DNA of 34,208 bases from an uncultured Bacteroidales bacterium (lineage in GTDB: Bacteria; Bacteroidota; Bacteroidia; Bacteroidales; P3), in assembly GCA_947179195.1 (NCBI GenBank), contig CAMXAS010000002.1, forward strand, positions 1 to 34,208. The letters are read 5' to 3'. The translations under genes and the position numbers were made by a program. Below, piece by piece: positions 22,237 to 30,242 of the stretch (the stretch's first letter is position 1; the number at the start of each line of letters is the position of its first letter). The notes beneath the pieces are model-generated. The model was not told the DNA's origin. It worked only from the letters and a program-made list of their open reading frames with translations, and did no database searches.

Positions 22237-22803
22237 ATGAGAACAATCGGTGTTTTGGGCATTCAAGGTGCCATTGAAGAACACGTCCGCATGGTGCAGT
22301 CCCTGGGACACGAAGCCCTTTGGGTCAAAGACGAGGAAACGCTCAACCGTGTGGAAGGTCTGATTTTGCCCGGCGGCGAAAGCACGAGCATGGGCAAGCA
22401 ATTGGAATGGTTCCATCTTCTTTCTCCGCTGCGCCGCAAGATTACGGAATCGAAACTGCCCGTTTTCGGCACCTGCGCCGGCATGATCCTGCTGGCGAAG
22501 GATATCGAAAACAGCGACCAGTTGCGTATCGGCGCGATGGACATCAAGGTGAGACGCAACGCCTACGGTTCGCAAATCAACAGTTTCGTGACCGACATCG
22601 ACGTCAAGGGCATCGACCATCAAGTGCCGGCCGTCTTCATCCGCGCCCCGCGCATCGAATGCGCCTCGCCGGAAGTGGAGACGCTCGCCGTTTACGAGGG
22701 CCATCCCATTTTCGTAAGACAAGGCCATATGTGGGCGGCCAGTTTCCACCCCGAATTGACCGACAGCGCCGACATTCACGCGCTCTTTATCCAATCCATC
22801 TAA
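22237..22803 (+). CDS. pdxT: Pyridoxal 5'-phosphate synthase glutaminase subunit PdxT
   Basis: Class I glutamine amidotransferase that hydrolyses glutamine and passes ammonia to PdxS. It is 188 residues. IGVLGIQGAIEEH is at the N-terminus and LPGGESTSMGK at residues 44-54. The nucleophile is C80 in FGTCAGMIL and the His/Glu pair is H171/E173 in SFHPELT. Arginines and histidine of RRNAYGSQ and IRAPRIE are as in the family. It is translated 36 bases after pdxS, and nusB starts 5 bases after its stop. Confidence 0.97.
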   Translation: MRTIGVLGIQGAIEEHVRMVQSLGHEALWVKDEETLNRVEGLILPGGESTSMGKQLEWFHLLSPLRRKITESKLPVFGTCAGMILLAKDIENSDQLRIGAMDIKVRRNAYGSQINSFVTDIDVKGIDHQVPAVFIRAPRIECASPEVETLAVYEGHPIFVRQGHMWAASFHPELTDSADIHALFIQSI

Positions 22804-22808
22804 ACGGT

Positions 22809-23753
22809 ATGTTCAACAGACGTTTCATACGGGAAAAAGTGCTCCAGTCGCTCTATGCGTTTTACCAAGGCGACATGGAAAACGGACGGGTCTGTGAAAA
22901 GAACATGCTGTTCCACCTGCAACAGATTTACGAGCTTTACATTTACCATCTCGCCTGCCTGAACGCCCTGGCCGACTATTTCCACGAACGCGCGGAACTG
23001 GCCCGCAAGCAGTTCATCCCGATGCCCGATGCGTTGACGCCCGTCGATCTGTCGCAAAACGAAGTCATCCGGCAAATCGCCGCCTGTCCGCGCTTCACGT
23101 TGCCCAACGAGGCGTTCAAGTTCAACTGGAGCCAACAGGAAAGCCTGTTCAAGACACTTTACGACGAGGTGTTGGCCGCACCCTTCTATCAGGAATATGT
23201 GTCCGCCCCCCGTTCGTTTGAAAACGACCGCACGTTCTTACAGAAACTCTATAAGAAAAAAGTCGTTCCCAACGCCGTTTTCCGCTCGCTCTGCGACGAC
23301 CGCTCGATTATATGGGCGGCCGACTACGACAGCGTGGCCTATTGGGTATATACTTCCATCAAGAAAGCCGAAGCCGGCGACGACAACTGGATTCCGGACA
23401 ACTTCGCCCGCACGGGCGAGGACGAGAGCGCGGAAATCACGTTCGGCAAACAGTTGTTGGAAAAGACGCTGCTGCACGGCAGCGAATACGAGTCCCTCAT
23501 CGTGGAACAGACCGAGAACTGGGAGGCCGACCGCATCGCCGTCATGGAACTCATCATCCTCAAAACGGCCGTGGCCGAGTTCGTCAACTTCCCGTCCATC
23601 CCGCTCAAAGTGACACTCAACGAATACATCGAGATTTCGAAACGCTTTTGTTCCGAAAAAAGTCGTATATTTGTCAATGGGTTGCTGCACAAATTAAGTG
23701 CGGAACTCCAAAGCCGCCACATGATTAAAAAGACCGGACGCGGTCTGATATAA
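22809..23753 (+). CDS. nusB: Transcription antitermination factor NusB, long Bacteroidota form
   Basis: 314 residues from the ATG at 22809 (FNRRFIREKVLQSLYAF); the frame is open far upstream through pdxT but that part is a shadow. NusB with NusE (S10) binds boxA RNA to keep rRNA transcription going. The typical NusB core of E. coli is about 140 residues. Here that core corresponds to the N-terminal RRFIREKVLQSLYAF and the C-terminal third (ENWEADRIAVMELIILKTAVAEFVNFPSIPLKVTLNEYIEISKRF). A long helical insertion of about 170 residues lies between, usual for this phylum. It is followed by yajC after 39 bases. Confidence 0.92.
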   Translation: MFNRRFIREKVLQSLYAFYQGDMENGRVCEKNMLFHLQQIYELYIYHLACLNALADYFHERAELARKQFIPMPDALTPVDLSQNEVIRQIAACPRFTLPNEAFKFNWSQQESLFKTLYDEVLAAPFYQEYVSAPRSFENDRTFLQKLYKKKVVPNAVFRSLCDDRSIIWAADYDSVAYWVYTSIKKAEAGDDNWIPDNFARTGEDESAEITFGKQLLEKTLLHGSEYESLIVEQTENWEADRIAVMELIILKTAVAEFVNFPSIPLKVTLNEYIEISKRFCSEKSRIFVNGLLHKLSAELQSRHMIKKTGRGLI

Positions 23754-23792
23754 GCGGCACCGTTAATTTTACAAACCCTAAAATCCTTTATC

Positions 23793-24116
23793 ATGAACCT
23801 TTCAACGATTTTACTGCAAGCGGCCAATGCGCCGAAAGCGGGCTTATGGCAGAACCTTTTCCTGATTCTGATCATCATCGTCATCTTCTATTTCTTCCTG
23901 ATCCGTCCGCAGATGAAACGGAACAAGGAACAACAGCAGTTCCGCAACAGCCTGCAAAAAGGTCAGAAAGTGGTGACCATCGGCGGCTTGCACGGTCGTA
24001 TCGCTGAAATCCAGGACAACACGGTGACGTTGGAAGTCGATAACGTCAAGATGAAATTCGAGAAATCGGCCATCGCTTCCAGCATCAACGACCAGCTGAA
24101 TACGGAGACCAAATAA
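23793..24116 (+). CDS. yajC: Preprotein translocase accessory subunit YajC
   Basis: A 107-residue single-span membrane protein that associates with SecDF. After a short N-terminus, LFLILIIIVIFYFFLIRPQMKRNKEQQQF (residues 27-55) is the membrane helix and the family motif FYFFLIRPQ-KR. It is followed by LQKGQKVVTIGGLHGRIAEIQDNTVTLEV, the cytoplasmic small beta domain. It lies between nusB and coaE; the YbbR-like gene that often stands between yajC and coaE in Bacteroides is absent. Confidence 0.95.
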   Translation: MNLSTILLQAANAPKAGLWQNLFLILIIIVIFYFFLIRPQMKRNKEQQQFRNSLQKGQKVVTIGGLHGRIAEIQDNTVTLEVDNVKMKFEKSAIASSINDQLNTETK

Positions 24117-24126
24117 ATAGACCTTT

Positions 24127-24741
24127 GTGATACGCGTAGGCCTGACCGGCGGTATCGGAAGCGGCAAAAGTACGGTAGCCCGTATTTTTGCCGCTTTAGG
24201 TATACCCGTGTACGGGGCCGACACGGCTTCCAAACGGATTTTGGCGCGCGCGGACGTGCGGGCGCAGGTTTTATCGCTTTTTCCGGAAATCGGTTCCGAT
24301 CCGGATTTTTCCCCCGATTCTTTCCTTTCCTTTACGCGTGCGTTGGCACGCCTCGTCTTTCCGGCGCCGGAACGGCTCACGGCCTTGAACGGCCTGTTAC
24401 ACCCGTTGGTCTTTGCCGACTGTGACACCTGGTTGGAGAAACAGGCGCAAGGCGACGGCACGGCCAAACGCCCGCCCTATGCGGTGGTGGAAGCGGCCAT
24501 ATTATTGGAAAGCGGTCTCTACCGACGGATGGACCGCATCATCAGTGTGGAATGCCCCGTAGAGATACAGATTCAACGCGCCTGCCGGCGGGACGGGGTA
24601 ACGGAAGACATGGTCAAGGCGCGGCTCGCACGCCAATGGTCGGCCGAACAACGGCGGCCGTATGCCGACTTCGTCATAGAAAACGACGGACGGCAAAGCG
24701 TATTGGCGGCCGTACTCGCTATCGACCGCCAATTACACTAA
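24127..24741 (+). CDS. coaE: Dephospho-CoA kinase
   Basis: Last step of coenzyme A synthesis. It is 204 residues, starting with a GTG at 24127, 10 bases after the yajC stop; no ATG lies nearer. The P-loop is GLTGGIGSGKSTVARIF at residues 5-21. GADTASKRIL, GLLHPLVFAD and VVEAAILLESGLYR follow, with the lid and adenine region near RDGVTEDMVKARLARQWSAEQRRPYADFVIEND. It ends 7 bases from the converging glycogen synthase-phosphorylase gene, with no visible terminator between them. Confidence 0.95.
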   Translation: MIRVGLTGGIGSGKSTVARIFAALGIPVYGADTASKRILARADVRAQVLSLFPEIGSDPDFSPDSFLSFTRALARLVFPAPERLTALNGLLHPLVFADCDTWLEKQAQGDGTAKRPPYAVVEAAILLESGLYRRMDRIISVECPVEIQIQRACRRDGVTEDMVKARLARQWSAEQRRPYADFVIENDGRQSVLAAVLAIDRQLH

Positions 24742-24748
24742 GCTTTCT

Positions 24749-27700
24749 TTAGAACCATTTTACCAGACGGATGTCCTGACGGTGCACCAAGCCCGGATGT
24801 TTGGGATAGACGCGGAACGCATAGTCATACACGCCGGAGACATCCACGGGCCAAACGCCCGTATAGTTCACCTCGTCCGGATTGTCGAAACGCGTGTCGG
24901 CCGGCGTCAGTTCCTGCGTGAACAGGATTTTCCGCACCACATCGTTTTCCTTACTGCCGAAAATCACTTCCACGCCGACGTCTTCGGGCTTGAGGCCGCC
25001 CAAATCCAAGCGGATGCCGAAGTTGGCGTCTTCGCCCAAGGCCAGCGGGCCCTGGGAGGTTTCCGGCAAGTCCACGTCCACGCAACGCACGCCATCCCAA
25101 CGGTTGATGACATTGAGCCGCCACAGCGCCAAAGCCGCCGCTTCCTTATAATGGTCGGCCATTAAGCCGCGGCTGCGTTCGGCCAAGGCGTGGTAATACT
25201 GTTTGTAATAATCGTCCAACTGACGGCGCATCGTGAAATGCGGCGCGATTTGGGCGATGTTGTTTTTGATGTACTGAATCCAGCGCGGGCTCATGTTGCC
25301 GTTTTCGGCATAATAGGCCGGCACGATTTCGTTCTCGATAAGGTCGTAAATCGTTTCGGCATCGAGCTGGTTCTGATAAACGGGGTTCTCGTAGGTCTGT
25401 TCCTCCTTCAACGCCCAACCGGCGCCGGGACGGTAACCTTCCGCCCACCAGCCGTCCAACACGCTCAGGTTCAACACCCCGTTCATGATAGCTTTCTCGC
25501 CGCTCGTACCGGAGGCTTCCAAAGGCCGCGTCGGCGTATTGATCCACACGTCCACACCCTGTACCAAGTAGCGGGCCACGTCGATGTCGTAGTTCTCGAT
25601 GAAGATGATTTTGCCCCGGAACTCCGGACGACGCGACACCTCGATAATCTGTTTGATCAAGTCCTGACCCGCCTTGTCGGCCGGATGCGCCTTGCCCGCG
25701 AAGATGAACTGCACGGGACGCCCCGTCTGACCGACAATTTTGGCCAAGCGGTCGAGGTTGCTCAACAGCAGATAGGCGCGTTTATAGGTGGCGAAACGGC
25801 GCGCGAAACCGAACGTCAAGGCCGACGGGTCAAGCGAAGACAGCACCTTGACCATTTCCTGAGGCGTGTCGCCGCGCGAAGGCATCTCGGCCTGCAGACG
25901 TTCCTTGACGAAGGCGATGAGGCGGGCGCGCAACTGCGTCCGCACCTGCCATACTTCCTCGTCCGGCACGTTTTGGATATGCGCCCAGCAATCGGCATTG
26001 GAAACGTCCTTGCCGAAATCCGCGCCGAAATGCTTTTCGTAAAGCCGTTGCCAGAGCGGATGCGCCCACGTGCGGTAGTGGACGCCGTTGGTCACATAGC
26101 CGATGTTTTCCAGTTCTTCCGGATAATAGCCCGGATACATGGGCGCGAAGATTTCGCGGCTGACCCGGCCGTGAATCCGGCTCACGCCGTTGATTTCCTC
26201 CGAAAGGTTGGCGGCCAGGAAACTCATCGAGAATTTGTCGCCCGCGCTTTCGTCGTCCTTCTGCCCGAGGGCCATGAACTGTTCCCATTCGATTTTGAGA
26301 CGTCCCGGGAAAGACGACATATAGGTACGCATGATGTCTTCCGAGAACGCATCGTGCCCGGCCGGCACCGGCGTATGGGTCGTGAAGAGCGTGGCCGAAC
26401 GCACGAGTTCTTCGGCCTGCAGGAACGGCAGGTTTTCGTCTTCCACATATTCCCGCAGACGTTCCAGGCCCATGAACGCGCCGTGGCCTTCGTTGCAGTG
26501 GTAAACCTCCGGATGCAGCCCCATGCAGCGCAACACCCGCACGCCGCCCACGCCGAGCAACAACTCCTGCTTGAAACGGTTTTCCCAATCACCGCCGTAG
26601 AGCTGGTGCGTGATGCTGCGGTCGGCCAGCGTGTTTTCTTCTATATCGGTATCCAACAGATAGAGCGGCACGCGCCCTACATTCACCAACCATAACTTGG
26701 CGGTCAACTGCCGCCCCGGCAATGAAATCTGCACGGTCTTCCACAAGCCGTCCTCATCGCGCACCGGCAGAATCGGCAGTTTGGAGAATGCCTGCGGGAT
26801 GTAATCGGCCTGCTGTTCGCCGGCCGCGTTGAGCCGCTGTTGGAAATAGCCGTAACGGTAGAGCAACCCGATGCCGACCATATCGACGTTCTTGTCGCTG
26901 GCCGCTTTGAGGTAGTCGCCGGCCAAAATGCCCAAACCGCCCGAATAAATCTTCAGGCTTTCGTGCAAACCGAACTCCATCGAGAAATAAGCGACCTTGG
27001 GGCCCGCCTTATGCGCCCCCTCGGCCATATAGGCTTCGAAGTCCGCATATACTTTGGCCAAGCGCGCCATAAAGTCCGTATCGGCGATTAAGGCCTTGAT
27101 GCGTTGGGCGGTCAGGCCGTCCAACAAGGCCACCGGATTGTGGCCGCAGGCTTCCCAACGGTTGGGATCGACCGACTCGAACAGGGCCGTCGCTTCCGGC
27201 TGCCACGACCACCACAGGTTGGCCGCCAAACGTTCCAAGTTGGACAGGGCTTCCGGCAACACGCCGCGTATCATCAGCTTGCGCCATTGCGGCAGAATGG
27301 GACGGACCGCCGAGAGTTTCTGCAACGTAAACGGCAGTTCCTTGTTCAACAGCGTGGCGTCCTTATTCCATTTGTCGGCGGCCATGTCGTAGGCCGTCGC
27401 GTATTCTTCCACCAAATTCTGCCACAAGGCCTGGCGCGAAACCGCGTAGGCCTGCTTGCGGCACACGGCCATATCGGCGGCCGACAGGGCCGTCCAACGG
27501 CAGAGTTGTTCCACCATCCGCGCCACGACGTCCGGGTCGTTGCTGTCGTTTCTATCCACAACCACGACGCCCTGCTGGGCTTCGCGCACGCTTTCCTGTA
27601 CCCACAGCCCGAAGCCGGCCACCGAGGTCGTCATCGTGGGCAACGAGAAGGCCGCGCTTTCCAAGGGCGTATAGCCCCAGGGTTCGTAATAGGACGGGAA

Positions 27701-28999
27701 CACCGAAGCGTCGAACCCGGTCAGGAAATCGTAGTAAGGCAGATTGAAGATGCCGTCGGCGCCGTCCAAATAGCAAGGCACGAAAATGACCTTGACCTTG
27801 TCTTCGGTCCGGTTGTGCAAATCGTCTAAGCGGAGGCGGTTCAACACCGGGTCATGCTCGCTGTCGCTCAGGTAATGCGTGCTGAAATCGTCGGTATGCG
27901 CCTCGCCCACGGCGATGCCTTCCTGTTGCAGACGCTGCCGCAAATCCTCGCGGGCGCCGGCATGGCCGGAGGGCACGGCGATGAACGCGATGACCTGACG
28001 GTTCAGGTCGGGGCGGCGGTTGAGCTGCGCCAACGCGTCTATATAGAGGTCGATGCCTTTGTTCTTGAATTCGTAACGGCCGCTGTTGAGCACGAAGAAC
28101 GCATCTTCCGCCACCGGCACGTTCAACAAGGCCTCGCTCACGCGGCGCAGCACCTGACGGGCTTCGCGCCGCTTGGTCTCATAGGCCTCGCCCTGCGGCA
28201 CGAAACGGTCTTCAAAACCGTTGGGCGTCACCTTATCGACCCCCTTGCCGAAGAACTGCAGGCATTCGCGGTCGGTAATGCGGCTCACGGTCGTGAACGC
28301 GTCGGCATGGAGGGCCGACAGTTTCTCCATCGAGAATTTGGCGCGCACGCCGAATTTATACGACAACTCATCGCCGTTATACGTCTGCAACGCGCCGTAA
28401 AGCGGCAGCGCGTTACCCGCGATGCAACGGCCCAACACGGTGGCGTGCGTCGTAAAGAGGGTGGCCACGGCCGGCACCTGTTTCTTGAGGTAGAGCACGC
28501 CGGAGCCCGTCATCCATTCATGGAAATGGGCATAGACTTTTTCCTGCGGGAAGACCGTATAGTTGTAGAACGTCTCCACCACGCGCGCGGCGGCATAGCC
28601 GAACAGCACCGGTTCGATGTAATCCCACTGACCCGACAGCGAATCCAACTGGAAATCGTTCCAGAAATCGGACAGAATCGCGTCTTTCCGGGCAATGAGC
28701 GACATGAAATCGACCAGTATGACCACCGGCTTGCCTTCGGTGTTCCAACGGCCGACGCGGAACGAAACGCCCTGGCTTTCGGCGTAGGCGCGCCAGCCCT
28801 CATGCAATTTCTTATCTTCGATAAACTCGCGGTTATCGCGGTCTTTCCACACATCGGGGCCAATCAGGAAATAGCGGTCGCCGAACATCTGCTGCATACT
28901 GCTGACCTTCGTCGATATAACGGTATATATACCACCCACTTTGTTGCAGACTTCCCAGGAAGTCTCGAACAGATAACTGTCTGCTTTCTTTGTCATCAT
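24749..28999 (-). CDS. GT3 glycogen synthase fused to GT35 alpha-glucan phosphorylase
   Basis: A 1416-residue fusion. Residues 1-550 match GT3 (eukaryote-type, UDP-glucose) glycogen synthase: FETSWEVCNKVGGIYTVI (11-28), HFHEWMTGSGVLYLKK (158-173), LFTTHATVLGRC (181-192), VTPNGF, and SYYEPWGYTPLE (436-447) with the E439/E447 pair. About 565-690 is DUF3417 (NLWWSWQPEAT), found at the start of short alpha-glucan phosphorylases. About 700-1300 is the phosphorylase with CNEGHGAF and the PLP lysine K1169 in EASGTSGEKAIMNG. A C-terminal region to 1416 looks beta-rich. One chain could thus both extend glucan and release glucose-1-phosphate. This arrangement occurs in Bacteroidota; how the two activities are balanced is unknown. 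It is the last gene of the glucan cluster. MM at the start leaves two ATG choices. Confidence 0.93.
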   Translation of the reverse strand: MMTKKADSYLFETSWEVCNKVGGIYTVISTKVSSMQQMFGDRYFLIGPDVWKDRDNREFIEDKKLHEGWRAYAESQGVSFRVGRWNTEGKPVVILVDFMSLIARKDAILSDFWNDFQLDSLSGQWDYIEPVLFGYAAARVVETFYNYTVFPQEKVYAHFHEWMTGSGVLYLKKQVPAVATLFTTHATVLGRCIAGNALPLYGALQTYNGDELSYKFGVRAKFSMEKLSALHADAFTTVSRITDRECLQFFGKGVDKVTPNGFEDRFVPQGEAYETKRREARQVLRRVSEALLNVPVAEDAFFVLNSGRYEFKNKGIDLYIDALAQLNRRPDLNRQVIAFIAVPSGHAGAREDLRQRLQQEGIAVGEAHTDDFSTHYLSDSEHDPVLNRLRLDDLHNRTEDKVKVIFVPCYLDGADGIFNLPYYDFLTGFDASVFPSYYEPWGYTPLESAAFSLPTMTTSVAGFGLWVQESVREAQQGVVVVDRNDSNDPDVVARMVEQLCRWTALSAADMAVCRKQAYAVSRQALWQNLVEEYATAYDMAADKWNKDATLLNKELPFTLQKLSAVRPILPQWRKLMIRGVLPEALSNLERLAANLWWSWQPEATALFESVDPNRWEACGHNPVALLDGLTAQRIKALIADTDFMARLAKVYADFEAYMAEGAHKAGPKVAYFSMEFGLHESLKIYSGGLGILAGDYLKAASDKNVDMVGIGLLYRYGYFQQRLNAAGEQQADYIPQAFSKLPILPVRDEDGLWKTVQISLPGRQLTAKLWLVNVGRVPLYLLDTDIEENTLADRSITHQLYGGDWENRFKQELLLGVGGVRVLRCMGLHPEVYHCNEGHGAFMGLERLREYVEDENLPFLQAEELVRSATLFTTHTPVPAGHDAFSEDIMRTYMSSFPGRLKIEWEQFMALGQKDDESAGDKFSMSFLAANLSEEINGVSRIHGRVSREIFAPMYPGYYPEELENIGYVTNGVHYRTWAHPLWQRLYEKHFGADFGKDVSNADCWAHIQNVPDEEVWQVRTQLRARLIAFVKERLQAEMPSRGDTPQEMVKVLSSLDPSALTFGFARRFATYKRAYLLLSNLDRLAKIVGQTGRPVQFIFAGKAHPADKAGQDLIKQIIEVSRRPEFRGKIIFIENYDIDVARYLVQGVDVWINTPTRPLEASGTSGEKAIMNGVLNLSVLDGWWAEGYRPGAGWALKEEQTYENPVYQNQLDAETIYDLIENEIVPAYYAENGNMSPRWIQYIKNNIAQIAPHFTMRRQLDDYYKQYYHALAERSRGLMADHYKEAAALALWRLNVINRWDGVRCVDVDLPETSQGPLALGEDANFGIRLDLGGLKPEDVGVEVIFGSKENDVVRKILFTQELTPADTRFDNPDEVNYTGVWPVDVSGVYDYAFRVYPKHPGLVHRQDIRLVKWF

Positions 29000-29028
29000 A
29001 AATGCTTTCTATGCTTGTTTAATGCTTT

Positions 29029-30204
29029 TTAATCCAATCCGAGACGCTGCGAGAGGTCGGACAAAACGTTCATGTAGTTGATATAGCCGTCGTAAGGGCT
29101 GTCGTAGGGCCGGAGGTAACGCGGCGAGGGCGTGTCGGAAAACCATTTCGTACTCATGAAATGCAGATGGTCGGAACCCGTCAGGTACATGAAATCCTTG
29201 ATGAGTTCCTTGTCTTTGGTCTTTTCGACGGCGGCCCACATCCGTTTCAGGTTGGCCACGGCGTCGCGCTGCATATCGTTGCCGTAGCAGGCCGTCAGGT
29301 CGCGTTCCTCGTCCACGCACGAAATGGGCGTCGGCACGTGCAAATCGCCCACGGGCGTCTGTTTGCAGAGTTGAGAAGGCGTTACGAACGCATAGTCCTT
29401 GCGTTGCGCCACCTGGTCAATCAGGGCGGAGAAGAACGCGAAGATGCCGCTGTCCTCCGGTTGGAACTCGCCCAACACGGCATAGTCGATGCAGAGCACG
29501 ATTTGCGTGTCGCCGGCTTCGGCGTCCACGGCCTGCAGGAACTTCTCGACGGTATAGGGCCACTGGTCCCAATTCCGGTCGGAGAAACGCAGCGAAAGGT
29601 TTTCGCTCAGCGCCGGGTCGCGCAACAAGAGCGGCAGGCCCGTTTCCGGATGGGCGTAAAGATAATGCGGGCTCTTCCAACCCAGGATATGGCGCGCGCC
29701 TTCGGCCACCATGCCCTTGAACTTCATTTCGGCGGCCCATTGCCCGATTTCATCGCTATATATCAAATCGGTATTCAACAGCACCGACGGCGTTTTCTTG
29801 AACACCGCCCGCAATTTCTTGCGGTGCGCCTCCACCTGCGAGCAGAAGAAATTACGCGAAATCAGCGAACCCAGCGAACAGGAATAGGGTTCGGCCAAAA
29901 ACTCGACTTCCTTATGGGCGGCCAAGGCCTGGAAGTCGCCCAGCAATTCGGGCGCATACCACTGCATCTGGTCCATGGCCGTGCCCGAAAACGCGAACGA
30001 GAACGCGAATTGCTTGGGATAACGTTCCAAGGCGTCTTTCATCAAGGCATTGGCCTTGTTGTAGGACTGCTCGGCAAAACGCTTCAGCGCGTATTTATTT
30101 TGGTAGTCATCGTAATAGTCGTGGTTCTCGCCTATGTCGAAAAAACGGTATTTCCGCAGACGGAACGGCTGGTGTACTTTAAATATTAAGGCTATCTTTT
30201 TCAT
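29029..30204 (-). CDS. GH57 family glycoside hydrolase / alpha-glucan-acting enzyme
   Basis: 391 residues, cytoplasmic (no signal peptide). GH57 conserved regions are visible: FKVHQPFRLR (region 1, H11-Q12-P13), VEFLAEPYSCSL (about 100-111), a candidate nucleophile Glu168 in GMVAEGARHILG (region 3), and Asp240 in LCIDYAVLGEF as candidate acid/base (region 4). In relatives region 4 usually reads DYETFGEHQ as I recall it, so the glutamate after the tyrosine is replaced by alanine here. Family members are alpha-amylases, 4-alpha-glucanotransferases or branching enzymes; the context (debranching enzyme, glycogen synthase/phosphorylase) points to glycogen or maltodextrin. Exact activity cannot be told. 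It lies 29 bases upstream of the fusion gene. Confidence 0.9.
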   Translation of the reverse strand: MKKIALIFKVHQPFRLRKYRFFDIGENHDYYDDYQNKYALKRFAEQSYNKANALMKDALERYPKQFAFSFAFSGTAMDQMQWYAPELLGDFQALAAHKEVEFLAEPYSCSLGSLISRNFFCSQVEAHRKKLRAVFKKTPSVLLNTDLIYSDEIGQWAAEMKFKGMVAEGARHILGWKSPHYLYAHPETGLPLLLRDPALSENLSLRFSDRNWDQWPYTVEKFLQAVDAEAGDTQIVLCIDYAVLGEFQPEDSGIFAFFSALIDQVAQRKDYAFVTPSQLCKQTPVGDLHVPTPISCVDEERDLTACYGNDMQRDAVANLKRMWAAVEKTKDKELIKDFMYLTGSDHLHFMSTKWFSDTPSPRYLRPYDSPYDGYINYMNVLSDLSQRLGLD

Positions 30205-30242
30205 AATCTTTCTCTTTTAGCTTGTCTTTATGTTGAACCGGA

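Noticed and set aside
22320..22808. A long N-terminal extension of NusB
   Set aside because: This part is pdxT read in another frame. The ATG at 22809 gives the family N-terminus.
24742..24748. A bidirectional terminator between coaE and the glycogen fusion gene
   Set aside because: Only 7 bases separate the stops and the CTAA/TTAG pairing near 24739-24752 is too weak.
25190..26695. A 501-codon plus-strand frame, and similar ones at 27854-29032, 30252-31751 and 31919-33088
   Set aside because: All are complements of the glucan cluster genes, with no family signal.
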